A stretch of 64,000 bases of DNA from the NCBI GenBank assembly GCA_934489735.1, contig CAKSSR010000011.1, forward strand, positions 1-64,000, in the 5' to 3' direction. The position numbers and the translations under genes are program-made. This document shows positions 25,598 through 34,200 of the stretch, piece after piece (positions within the stretch are counted from its first letter, which is position 1; the number at the start of each line of letters is the position of its first letter). This DNA is from an uncultured Eubacteriales bacterium (GTDB lineage Bacteria > Bacillota > Clostridia > Oscillospirales > Acutalibacteraceae). Under the pieces are notes generated by a model, which saw only the letters and a program-made list of their open reading frames with translations, was not told the DNA's origin and did not search any database.

Positions 25598-27139
25598 ATG
25601 AATGCCAGCTCTCAACAGGCGTCCACTCAGAATAAACCGGAATTTGGTAAATTTCAATCTATTTTTTGGCCAGTTCATAAGTTTGAATTAAAGAAGTTCA
25701 TTCCAATGAGCATACTTATGTTCTGCATACTATTTGTCCAAGCTATGTTAAGATCTTTAAAAGACGTACTTATAATTAAGTGCGCAGTTTGTGGCGAGAC
25801 TGAACTCATATCGCAATTAAAATTATGTTTTGTTATGCCAGCGGCTTTTCTTATCGTTATGTTGTACTCTTTCTTAATAAACGAATTCGGATTTAAGAAA
25901 ACCTTTTACACAATAACGCTAGGATTGACCGCTTTTTATGCTATTTTCTTATTCTTTTTGTTACCTAATTCAAATGTAATTCATGCTAACGAAGAACAGA
26001 TTGCATCAATGCGTGCTACATTACCTGGCGCTTTTTATTATATAATACCTTGTATAACTAACTGGTCGTACACGCTTTTCTATGTCTTTGCAGAATTATG
26101 GAGTACAGTAATGCTACAATCTTTGTTTTGGCAGTTTGCGAATTATATAACGATGGAGAATGAAGTAAAAAGGTTTTATTTACTCTATCCTGTACTAGGA
26201 TATGTCGGGACACTTGCTTCAGGTGCTTCCCTAAAGGTCATGTCAAGAGCCAGCAACGATCAATTTTTAACCAATGTGCAGACATTAGTTGGCATTTGTG
26301 TAGCATTAGGGCTATTAGCCTGCGTCATGTTCTGGTACATAAATAACGTAGTATTAAAAGATCCTAGATTATTTGATAAATCTAAAGTAAAGCCCAGAAA
26401 AAAGAAAGAAAAGATGGGACTTACTGACGGAATCAGGTTATTAATCAAATCCAAGTACTTATTATTAATTGCTTTAATATCGATAGCTTACGGAATATGT
26501 GTCAATTTCTCAGAAGTAATATGGAAAGAGCAAATGTCTCTATGCTTTACGAATAGCGGTAGTTATGCCAGCATGCAAGCAAACTTAGACATGACTTTAG
26601 CAATCCTAAACATCATAATATCGATAGTTGGTACAAACCTACTTAGAAAATTCAAATGGAAGACAGTAGCTCTCATAACTCCAATAGCTTTGATCACGCT
26701 TTCATCAATCTTCTTCTCATTAGTTGTCTATGGCAAGTTCATATCGCCAACACTTTTGGGAATCAATGTTGCTTATTTCTCAGTTTGGTTTGGTTTGATA
26801 CAAGATGCTTTATCGAAATGTTGTAAATATACATTCTTCGACGTAACCAAGAACATGGCTTATATTCCTTTAGATTACGAGACTAAAACAAAAGGACAAG
26901 CCGCAGTTGAAGTTGTTGGAAGTAGAATTGGTAAGGCCAGTTCATCAGCAGTTCAAGTATTGTTAGTAAACTTCATTTCAGTAGGTTCAAAGTTAATGTC
27001 TCACTTATTTACAATCATTCCTATACTAGGATTCACGTTTATCGGATGGATACTATCTGTAACTAAACTCAATAAGAAATATGAAGAAAAGCTTGAAGAT
27101 TTTCATGCAAAACAAAATGCTGGTTCTTCAATAGCCTAA
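25598..27139 (+). CDS. tlc: ATP/ADP translocase (Tlc/NTT family)
   Basis: 513 residues from the ATG at 25598, with AAAGGAG 9 nt upstream. It is polytopic with about 11-12 transmembrane segments. Family marks of the Rickettsia/Chlamydia/plastid nucleotide transporters are plain: FWPVHKFELKKFIPM near residue 22, LRSLKDVLI (Lys-Asp pair of helix 1), WPQ-like FAELWSTVMLQSLFWQFAN in the middle, WKEQ in the second half, and the end signature KYTFFDVTKNMAYIPLD..TKTKGQAAVEVVGSR. Known members swap host ATP for bacterial ADP, or import other nucleotides. The gene has its own promoter and terminator and AT-rich codon use like its neighbours. Substrate and direction cannot be told from sequence. The family is typical of intracellular bacteria. 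Confidence 0.95.
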   Translation: MNASSQQASTQNKPEFGKFQSIFWPVHKFELKKFIPMSILMFCILFVQAMLRSLKDVLIIKCAVCGETELISQLKLCFVMPAAFLIVMLYSFLINEFGFKKTFYTITLGLTAFYAIFLFFLLPNSNVIHANEEQIASMRATLPGAFYYIIPCITNWSYTLFYVFAELWSTVMLQSLFWQFANYITMENEVKRFYLLYPVLGYVGTLASGASLKVMSRASNDQFLTNVQTLVGICVALGLLACVMFWYINNVVLKDPRLFDKSKVKPRKKKEKMGLTDGIRLLIKSKYLLLIALISIAYGICVNFSEVIWKEQMSLCFTNSGSYASMQANLDMTLAILNIIISIVGTNLLRKFKWKTVALITPIALITLSSIFFSLVVYGKFISPTLLGINVAYFSVWFGLIQDALSKCCKYTFFDVTKNMAYIPLDYETKTKGQAAVEVVGSRIGKASSSAVQVLLVNFISVGSKLMSHLFTIIPILGFTFIGWILSVTKLNKKYEEKLEDFHAKQNAGSSIA

Positions 27140-27144
27140 AAAAC

Positions 27145-27187
27145 TTAGCTAGCCGTTTAAAATTCTTGGCTAGCTAAATCTTTTTTT
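27145..27187. terminator. Terminator between convergent tlc and htrA
   Basis: TTAGCTAGCC and GGCTAGCTAA form a perfect 10-bp stem with a 13-nt loop. It is followed by ATC and seven T on the plus strand and by A/T-runs on the other side. Confidence 0.92.
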
Positions 27188-27190
27188 ATA

Positions 27191-28258
27191 CTATTTGGTT
27201 ACCGGTTTAAACTCTGCCAATGGCAAACTTATCGTAGATTCTTGCCCATCTCTATCAATTGTAAAATCAATCACTTCTCCCACCTTACAATCGTCAACTA
27301 TTTTATCCACTTCTCCAAGAGAAGTAACCGGTTGATGTTTAACTTCTTTAATGATGTCTCCTATTTTAAATCCAGCGCTTTCTGCGTTTGATCCTTCCTT
27401 CATTTTAGCCACTATTATGCTTCCACTGTCGGTCTGGACCAAAGTCATTTGCAAGTCTATTCTACCCGGCACGTATCCATATTTCAATATTTGATCAGTA
27501 ACGAATTTAACAGTATTAGATGGTATACCAAATCCCAATCCTTCTGATGAAGTAATTCTTGATCTAGCGACCACCATTCCAAGCAATTTACCATTCATAT
27601 CAAAGATACCGCCACCAGAGTTTCCATTATTTATTGCTGCATCTGTTTGGAACAGTACCATAGTTTCCCCATTCAATACCATTTCTCTTTCTTTTGCGCT
27701 TATAATTCCTGACGACACAGTCCCTTCGAGTAATCCTAAAGCATTTCCAATTACTATTGTCTTTTGGCCGACCCTCATAGCAGACGAATCGCTAAATTGT
27801 ACTGGTCTCAAGCCTTTTTTATCTATTTTTACTACTGCGATATCCTCATCCGAGTCATATCCAACCAATGTTGCAGGATATTTTTCTGAATTTTTAAGAG
27901 TAACCACAACAGATTTAGAATTTTCCAATACATGACGGTTAGTAGCTATATATCCATCTGCAGATATTACTATTCCACTTCCTGACGATGATACAGTTTC
28001 CGTGCTATTACTTTCTACCTTTTCGGTATCAATTTCAACCACGCAGTCATCTATATCATCGACCACTTGAGTTATTCTATCATCCACGGTACCACCCGTA
28101 AACAATCTTGATGCAATAAAGCCTCCCGACAGTCCCAGTACCAAAGACAAGAATATACATATGCCAACCAATTTCAATTTTCCCTTGCCCTTTTTCGGCT
28201 TATTATCACCCCCATCTTTAAAATTATTTGTTTCAGTAATAGGATTATTATCCTTCAT
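27191..28258 (-). CDS. htrA: HtrA/DegP-like membrane-anchored serine protease
   Basis: 355 residues: a basic N-terminus, one transmembrane anchor (about 27-48), a trypsin-like S1C domain (about 70-250) and a C-terminal PDZ domain (about 262-345). The triad is visible: His in ATNRHVL, Asp in DSDEDIAVVKI and Ser in NNGNSGGGIF, with the last motif close to the usual GNSGGPL. The protease faces outside the membrane and degrades or senses misfolded exported proteins. It is monocistronic; GGGAGG lies before the ATG. Confidence 0.95.
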   Translation of the reverse strand: MKDNNPITETNNFKDGGDNKPKKGKGKLKLVGICIFLSLVLGLSGGFIASRLFTGGTVDDRITQVVDDIDDCVVEIDTEKVESNSTETVSSSGSGIVISADGYIATNRHVLENSKSVVVTLKNSEKYPATLVGYDSDEDIAVVKIDKKGLRPVQFSDSSAMRVGQKTIVIGNALGLLEGTVSSGIISAKEREMVLNGETMVLFQTDAAINNGNSGGGIFDMNGKLLGMVVARSRITSSEGLGFGIPSNTVKFVTDQILKYGYVPGRIDLQMTLVQTDSGSIIVAKMKEGSNAESAGFKIGDIIKEVKHQPVTSLGEVDKIVDDCKVGEVIDFTIDRDGQESTISLPLAEFKPVTK

Positions 28259-28337
28259 AAAAATACCTCCCTTTGATTCATGTCAAATATTACATAAGTA
28301 ATTATAACATATAAAATAAAAATGCGCAATATGCTAA

Positions 28338-28366
28338 TTGATTTTAATTTCTTCTATTGCTATAAT
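28338..28366 (+). promoter_or_regulatory. Sigma-A promoter of mnmG-rsmG
   Basis: TTGATT, 17-base spacer, TATAAT, about 50 nt before mnmG. Confidence 0.7.
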
Positions 28367-28416
28367 ATATTATGGTAATTAGACAGATATATTAACTTAA
28401 TTAGGGGGAATTTTTT

Positions 28417-30276
28417 TTGAATAGTAGTGATATATATGATGTCGCCGTGATAGGCGCTGGTCACGCTGGCATAGAAGCAGGCTTAGCAGCTGCTAGATTA
28501 GGCTCTAAAACTGCTGTCTTTACTATAAATATGGACTTCGTTGGCAATTGTCCTTGTAATCCTTCTATTGGAGGTACTGCCAAAGGGCATTTAGTTCGTG
28601 AAATAGATGCCCTCGGAGGTGAAATGGGCAGGACTACTGATGCTTGTTTTCTACAAAGTAGGATGTTAAACAAAGGCAAAGGTCCTGCTGTTCATTCTTT
28701 AAGGGCACAGATAGATAGAAGAAAGTATAGTTCAATAATGAAGCACAAGCTTGAATTACAAAAGAATCTTGATCTAAGGCAAGCTGAAATTGTATCCATA
28801 TGTCAGGATGATAATGATACATGGATATTGAAGACTAGGCTAAACCGTACATTCAAGTCAAAGACTGTGATAATTGCTACCGGGACATATCTGGGAGGCA
28901 AGATATACATAGGGGAAGTCTCATTTGAGAGCGGGCCAGATGGAACGTTTCCTGCAACATTCCTAGGGCAATCGTTAAGAGACTTAGGGATTCCAATCAG
29001 AAGGTTCAAGACAGGGACACCAGCCAGAGTATTACGTTCAAGTATAGACTTTTCAAGCCTAGAGGAGCAAGATGGTGACGAAAACATAGTACCTTTCTCA
29101 TACGATACAGAAAATCCAGGAGAAAACAAGATAAAATGTTACATAAGTTGGACTAATGATAAGACAAAGGAAGTAATACTAGACAATTTAGATAGGTCTC
29201 CCATGTTCAGCGGCAAGATTGAAGGGAAAGGGCCAAGGTATTGTCCTAGCATAGAAGACAAAATAGTAAGATTTTCTGACAAAGAGCGTCATCAGTTATT
29301 CATTGAGCCATGCGGATTAGATACAGAAGAGATGTATCTACAAGGGATGTCATCATCTTTACCGGAGGACGTACAAATTAAGTTTTACAAAACGATAAAA
29401 GGATTAGAAAATGTTTTAATCATGAGGCCGGCATATGCAATCGAGTACGACTGTGTTGATCCGACGAAGATGAATGCAACACTTGAATTTATAGACTTTC
29501 CAGGACTATTTGGAGCTGGACAGTTCAATGGAAGCTCGGGATACGAAGAAGCAGCAGCACAAGGGTTAATAGCAGGAATAAACGCAGCGCTCAAGTCGCA
29601 GAATAAAGAGATGATAATTTTAGATAGAGCGAGTTCATACATAGGGACATTAATAGACGATCTGGTAACGAAAGGGGTAAGCGACCCATACAGAATGATG
29701 ACATCGAGATCGGAATATAGACTAATACTAAGGCAAGACAATGCAGATGAAAGGCTAACTCCAATAGGGCACAACATAGGACTAATAAATGACAAGCAAT
29801 GGGACAAGTTTTTATTAAGAAAGTCATTAAAAGAGGAAGAATTGAAGAGAGTAAAGAATACAATTTTATCTCCTTCGGCTGAACTAAATGACATACTTTT
29901 ATCAAACGGGACGACAGCGGTAGATACAGGAGTAAGATTATCTGACTTACTTAAGAGACCGCAAGTAAATTATGAGCTAATCAAAGAGATAGACAAGGAC
30001 AGACCAGACATAGATCAAACAATATTTGAAAAAGTTGAGATTGAACTTAAATATGATGGATATATAAAGAAGCAATCAAAACAAATAGAAGAAATGAGAC
30101 GACTAGAAAAGAAATCTATTCCACTTGACATTGATTATTCTAAAATAAAAGGCTTAAGGCTTGAAGCAATAGAAAAATTAGAGAAAATAAGGCCATTAAA
30201 CCTAGGGCAAGCATCAAGAATATCCGGAGTCAGTCCAGCTGACATATCAATGTTAATAATATATTTAGGGAGGTAG
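28417..30276 (+). CDS. mnmG: tRNA uridine-5-carboxymethylaminomethyl modification protein MnmG
   Basis: MnmG (GidA) is the FAD-binding partner of MnmE that modifies U34 of several tRNAs. The 619 residues are full length. FAD motif GAGHAGIEAGLAAARLG (about residues 12-28), the GidA signatures CNPSIGGTAKGHLVREIDALGG and GQFNGSSGYEEAAAQG, and the C-terminal helical domain ending SPADISMLIIYLGR are all seen. The start is TTG after AGGGGG. It is followed by rsmG, the usual gidA-gidB order. Confidence 0.97.
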   Translation: MNSSDIYDVAVIGAGHAGIEAGLAAARLGSKTAVFTINMDFVGNCPCNPSIGGTAKGHLVREIDALGGEMGRTTDACFLQSRMLNKGKGPAVHSLRAQIDRRKYSSIMKHKLELQKNLDLRQAEIVSICQDDNDTWILKTRLNRTFKSKTVIIATGTYLGGKIYIGEVSFESGPDGTFPATFLGQSLRDLGIPIRRFKTGTPARVLRSSIDFSSLEEQDGDENIVPFSYDTENPGENKIKCYISWTNDKTKEVILDNLDRSPMFSGKIEGKGPRYCPSIEDKIVRFSDKERHQLFIEPCGLDTEEMYLQGMSSSLPEDVQIKFYKTIKGLENVLIMRPAYAIEYDCVDPTKMNATLEFIDFPGLFGAGQFNGSSGYEEAAAQGLIAGINAALKSQNKEMIILDRASSYIGTLIDDLVTKGVSDPYRMMTSRSEYRLILRQDNADERLTPIGHNIGLINDKQWDKFLLRKSLKEEELKRVKNTILSPSAELNDILLSNGTTAVDTGVRLSDLLKRPQVNYELIKEIDKDRPDIDQTIFEKVEIELKYDGYIKKQSKQIEEMRRLEKKSIPLDIDYSKIKGLRLEAIEKLEKIRPLNLGQASRISGVSPADISMLIIYLGR

Positions 30277-30288
30277 GCAATAGTCAGC

Positions 30289-30990
30289 ATGAATCTTTTA
30301 AGAGAATACTTACTAGAACTAGGATTTACTATAGATGATAAAAAATTAGAGCAATTTAAAAAATATATGGAATTTTTAATCGAATATAATAAAAATGTAA
30401 ACTTAACCTCAATAACTGATCATGAAGGGATAATAGTCAAGCATTTCATAGACAGCATAATGGTGGAATTGAAAATAGAAATGCCAGACAAAGCTAAACT
30501 AATAGACGTAGGAACAGGCGCAGGGTTCCCAGGTGTCCCCTTAAAAATAGTAAATCCTAATATAAATTTAACTTTGCTAGACAGTTTAAATAAAAGATTA
30601 ATATTTCTTAAAGAACTCATTAATTTAATTGATATAGATGCAGAAATAATTCATTCAAGGGCAGAAGATTTATCAAAAAAATGTGACTATCGGGAAACAT
30701 TTGACATCGCCACTTCAAGAGCTGTAGCGCCATTGAACATATTAGCAGAATATTGCATCCCATTAATAAGAATTGGGGGCAAATTTGTAGCAATGAAGAG
30801 CGACAATATTGAAAATGAGATAAAAGAATCAGAGTCTGCGATAAAAAAATTAGGATGTGAGTTGACTGATGTAAAAAGGTTCAACCTTCCTGATGGGAGC
30901 AGTAGAAGCCTAGTTATAGTAACCAAAAAGCATAGCACAAGTTCTAAATATCCTAGGCTATGCTCTAAAATTAAAAAAAATCCTTTATAA
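30289..30990 (+). CDS. rsmG: 16S rRNA (guanine-N7) methyltransferase RsmG
   Basis: 233 residues. RsmG (GidB) methylates G527 of 16S rRNA. The SAM-binding motif IDVGTGAGFPGVPLKI (about residues 68-83) and TSRAVAPLNILAEY are diagnostic. It lies 12 nt after mnmG and is co-transcribed with it. Confidence 0.95.
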   Translation: MNLLREYLLELGFTIDDKKLEQFKKYMEFLIEYNKNVNLTSITDHEGIIVKHFIDSIMVELKIEMPDKAKLIDVGTGAGFPGVPLKIVNPNINLTLLDSLNKRLIFLKELINLIDIDAEIIHSRAEDLSKKCDYRETFDIATSRAVAPLNILAEYCIPLIRIGGKFVAMKSDNIENEIKESESAIKKLGCELTDVKRFNLPDGSSRSLVIVTKKHSTSSKYPRLCSKIKKNPL

Positions 30991-31010
30991 TTTAAAATCG
31001 TTAACAATAT

Positions 31011-31038
31011 TTGACATTTTTCTTAACCTCTGTATGGT
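31011..31038 (+). promoter_or_regulatory. Promoter of a candidate small RNA
   Basis: TTGACA, 16-base spacer, TATGGT, with no open frame downstream for its direction. Confidence 0.5.
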
Positions 31039-31045
31039 AGTATAT

Positions 31046-31217
31046 TTATCGAAGCAAGACCAATGAAGAACAATCCTAATATTAATTGATTTGCAAGTAA
31101 ACTTCGTACACTTTATAGCACGACTTGGTTGCCTTGTGATCACGTATTGGTAATCAAGTTCTTGCTATAGATAGGTCTTTCTTCTAAATATTAATTTGCT
31201 TGCGAGTTTTTATTTTT
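31046..31217 (+). ncRNA. Candidate rod-shaped small RNA (possibly 6S-like)
   Basis: Between the promoter at 31011 and a T-rich end (GAGTTTTTATTTTT) lie about 172 nt with no gene. Ends near 31050 and 31205 can pair (AAGCAA with TTGCTT, flanked by CG pairs). The inside has a long hairpin at 31116-31167: TAGCA, GACTTG and GTTGCC pair with GGTAAT, CAAGTT and TTGCTA. Closing stem, wide internal loop and terminal stem are the shape of 6S RNA, but I cannot confirm the family. Confidence 0.45.
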
Positions 31218-31250
31218 ATCCCCATTTCCTTACCCTAATTCCCTTTAAAT

Positions 31251-31276
31251 AGGAGACTGTAAAATTACAGCCTCCT
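31251..31276 (-). terminator. Terminator after the surface-protein gene
   Basis: AGGAGGCTGTA and TACAGTCTCCT on the minus strand form an 11-bp stem (one G-T pair) with a 4-nt loop. The T-tract after it is weak. Confidence 0.65.
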
Positions 31277-31296
31277 GTTCTTATTTTCTATTCATT

Positions 31297-34200
31297 TTAT
31301 CTACCATCTTTACTTTTTCTAATGGATAAGCTAATAATGCTTAATAAAGATGTAGCCAACAGTATTATGTATGATAACGGATTAAAATTATCTGTCGTAT
31401 TTACAAATGTCTTTTCATTGTTACGTTGATTATTATCACCTGAAATATCTAAAATCTTAACACTTTCATAAAGTTTACCATCAAAAACAAAAGTCGCTTT
31501 ATATTCTGCTTTGCCCTTCTGTTTGCCGGTAGGCTTTTTTATTATTCTTGATTCAATTTTTATCTCACCATCGTCACTATTTCTAACCTCAACATGATTT
31601 TTGTCATTGATGCAAATTAATATGGCTTTCACAGATGTACAACTTGCATTCCATTCAAATACTGGCTCTCCATAATTATGCCCTTTCGCTGGAATCTCTT
31701 CAATTTTAGTATCCGTATATGTACGCCCGTTAAATTCTACTTCCGCTTTATAGGTCCTTTCTCCTTTCTCTGTACATGTCGCTGGCACTTCTTTTTCAAT
31801 TGTTACTTGGCATTCCTTTGTCCATCGATGACTTTTATCATTGTTGCATTCAATCTCAGCCTCCGCTACTTCATTCCCTTCACTATTCTTGCTCCATTTA
31901 AATACTGGCTCTTTATAATCGTGCCCTATAGCTGGAGTATCTACTCTAATTCGTTCAAGTTCCTTTTGGCATTCTTTTTTTGTACAATAATATACTTCAT
32001 CATAATATCCATTTTCTGTACAAGTTGCATTTTTTGTATTTTCTTCTACTGGATTACTAGGCTTTGTATGGCCTTCAATTGTTAATTTCCCTCCTTCTAC
32101 TAAAACATCATAATTTTTTGGTTTAGTAAAACTAGCCGTAATATTATAGTTCCCTGCTTCTTCTCCCTCATTTCTTGTCAATTCAATATTTTCTATATTA
32201 TCGCCATCAAAAAGTCCTTCCAATGAATAAGTAAACTTTGGATCATTCGTTTCAATATGTTTCAATTTGTCTTCCACAACTATCTTTGCTTTCGCCTTCT
32301 TTATCGCAAATTCTTTTGTTCCAACTGCCTTTGTATAATCATCATCCTCTTCTACAGTTATTCTTACTATGTAATTACCATATTCAAATGGCTGTTTTTC
32401 AGAATATGTTGCATCGTCTGCATCTTTCTTTTTATATTCAATTTTCGGTTCATTATTATTTGTTGTCCTAAAACTAGGCTTTTGCACTGATTCTTTATTA
32501 TATATCTTAGAAATATCTGAAATGTCACTCACTTGTCCTTCTTTCTTTGATACTGATAGATTAACAATAGAACTATTTGGCCTATCTCCATTCTGATAAG
32601 TCTCGCCACAAGGGTCGTAATTTACTTCAAATTCGTAGTTACCCGCCTTTAGATTTTTTAAATATTCTGATTTTAAAATCAAAGTATCGCTTTTTATGTC
32701 ATAATCAGAATCATTTAAACTTGTACCACCAGCCACTATAGACTTAACTTTATTTCCATTCACTTTTATTCCTGTTGTCAAATCACTGTCCGATCCTCTT
32801 TCATATTCCTCACTACAACTACCAGTTGCATCTTGGTAAACTACAATTCCATCAGAATTAATAATTGTTATATGATCTACATTATCAGTAATTCGTGCGT
32901 AGATGACAAATTTTTCACTCGCCTTTATATTTACATTAGAACCATGTGTACAATCTGTCCAATTTTTATCTTTATCAAAAGATTCTCCTTCCGCAACTTT
33001 CTGATATTCTATAGTTTTTATTCCACTTTCTTGATCATCTGATCCTGTTATCTGTATATCCACATTATTTTTAAAGAAATATTTAAAGCCAGTACTATTT
33101 AGTCTGTCCTTAAATTCTTTTTGATAACTTCCACTCAATGTCTTAATGCTTCCTGTTGGATTTTTTGAATCGATATTAATAATTTCTCTCTTTTCTTCAG
33201 AAATATAGTTAGTACCTTCTTGTTTAAGTCTATATTTTAGTTCACATGTCGTAGAAATTTTAATATCATCTTTCCAACTGCCACCATTATCCTCAGAAAT
33301 TTTACAACCAGTTTCACTGGGAGCAACCGTTGCATTATCTTTATACCAATTACCAATCTTTTTCCCTGATATATTAATCCCGCATCCTTCCCAATATTTA
33401 ATGCTCCATTTAGTTTCAGTTTTGTCAGGCAGTTGATAATTATTATTGTCAATACTAATTACTTTCGCATTATATTCATTAACTTCAGTTCCAGTATTAT
33501 TCTCATACGTAACCTCACCAGTGGTATCTTTCCCGACCAAGCCCTCAACAGATTTCACCGTTACACTTTGTTCTTTTCCTGTATAAATAAGTTCCGTATT
33601 GCTCCATTTTATTGTCTCTAGTTTCTTTTTTTTAATATTGGCAGTCGTCTTAGTATTATATGTCAAATTATAATTACTTGCATCAACAGCATTTCCCGTA
33701 ACTTCAACATCCCCGATATCAATGGTTACTTCTTTATTGTCGCCAGCTGAACTATCTTTAAAAGTACCTTTAGCACCCGTAATTATAAGTTCCTCTTCCC
33801 CTACATAAGTCGGCAAATTCTCGTCTTTTATCGTTGCATTTACATTTCCATCGTAAGTTTTATCATTTGCTGCTAATTCTGCATAAATATTTTTGGGGGC
33901 AATAGTAATTTTCGCTGAACCTTCGTAATTTTTATAATTTTTTAGTTCAACTTTGTAATAGACTGTATAACTACCTGCATTCTTGTACTTAGGACTTTCA
34001 TCTGAATCATAAATTTCCCCATCTGTCCCGTAAGTTATCTTTGCACTTTTAAGTCCTCCTACATTTACAGATATCCCAACTTCTTTTCCATCATATGTTT
34101 TTTTAATATTATCAGCAGATATTCCTTCCATAGTCGCTTCTTCTACATTAAATTCAACTGCATCAGTTGTAAATTTTTCATAATGAGCTGTTTCTTCTAC

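Noticed and set aside
30930..30963. GCATAGC/GCTATGC hairpin at the end of rsmG as terminator
   Set aside because: It lies inside the coding region and has no T-run on the coding strand.
32238..32490. Overlapping plus-strand frames inside the surface-protein gene
   Set aside because: Antisense to a clear coding sequence; Leu/Phe/Cys-rich as expected of such shadows.
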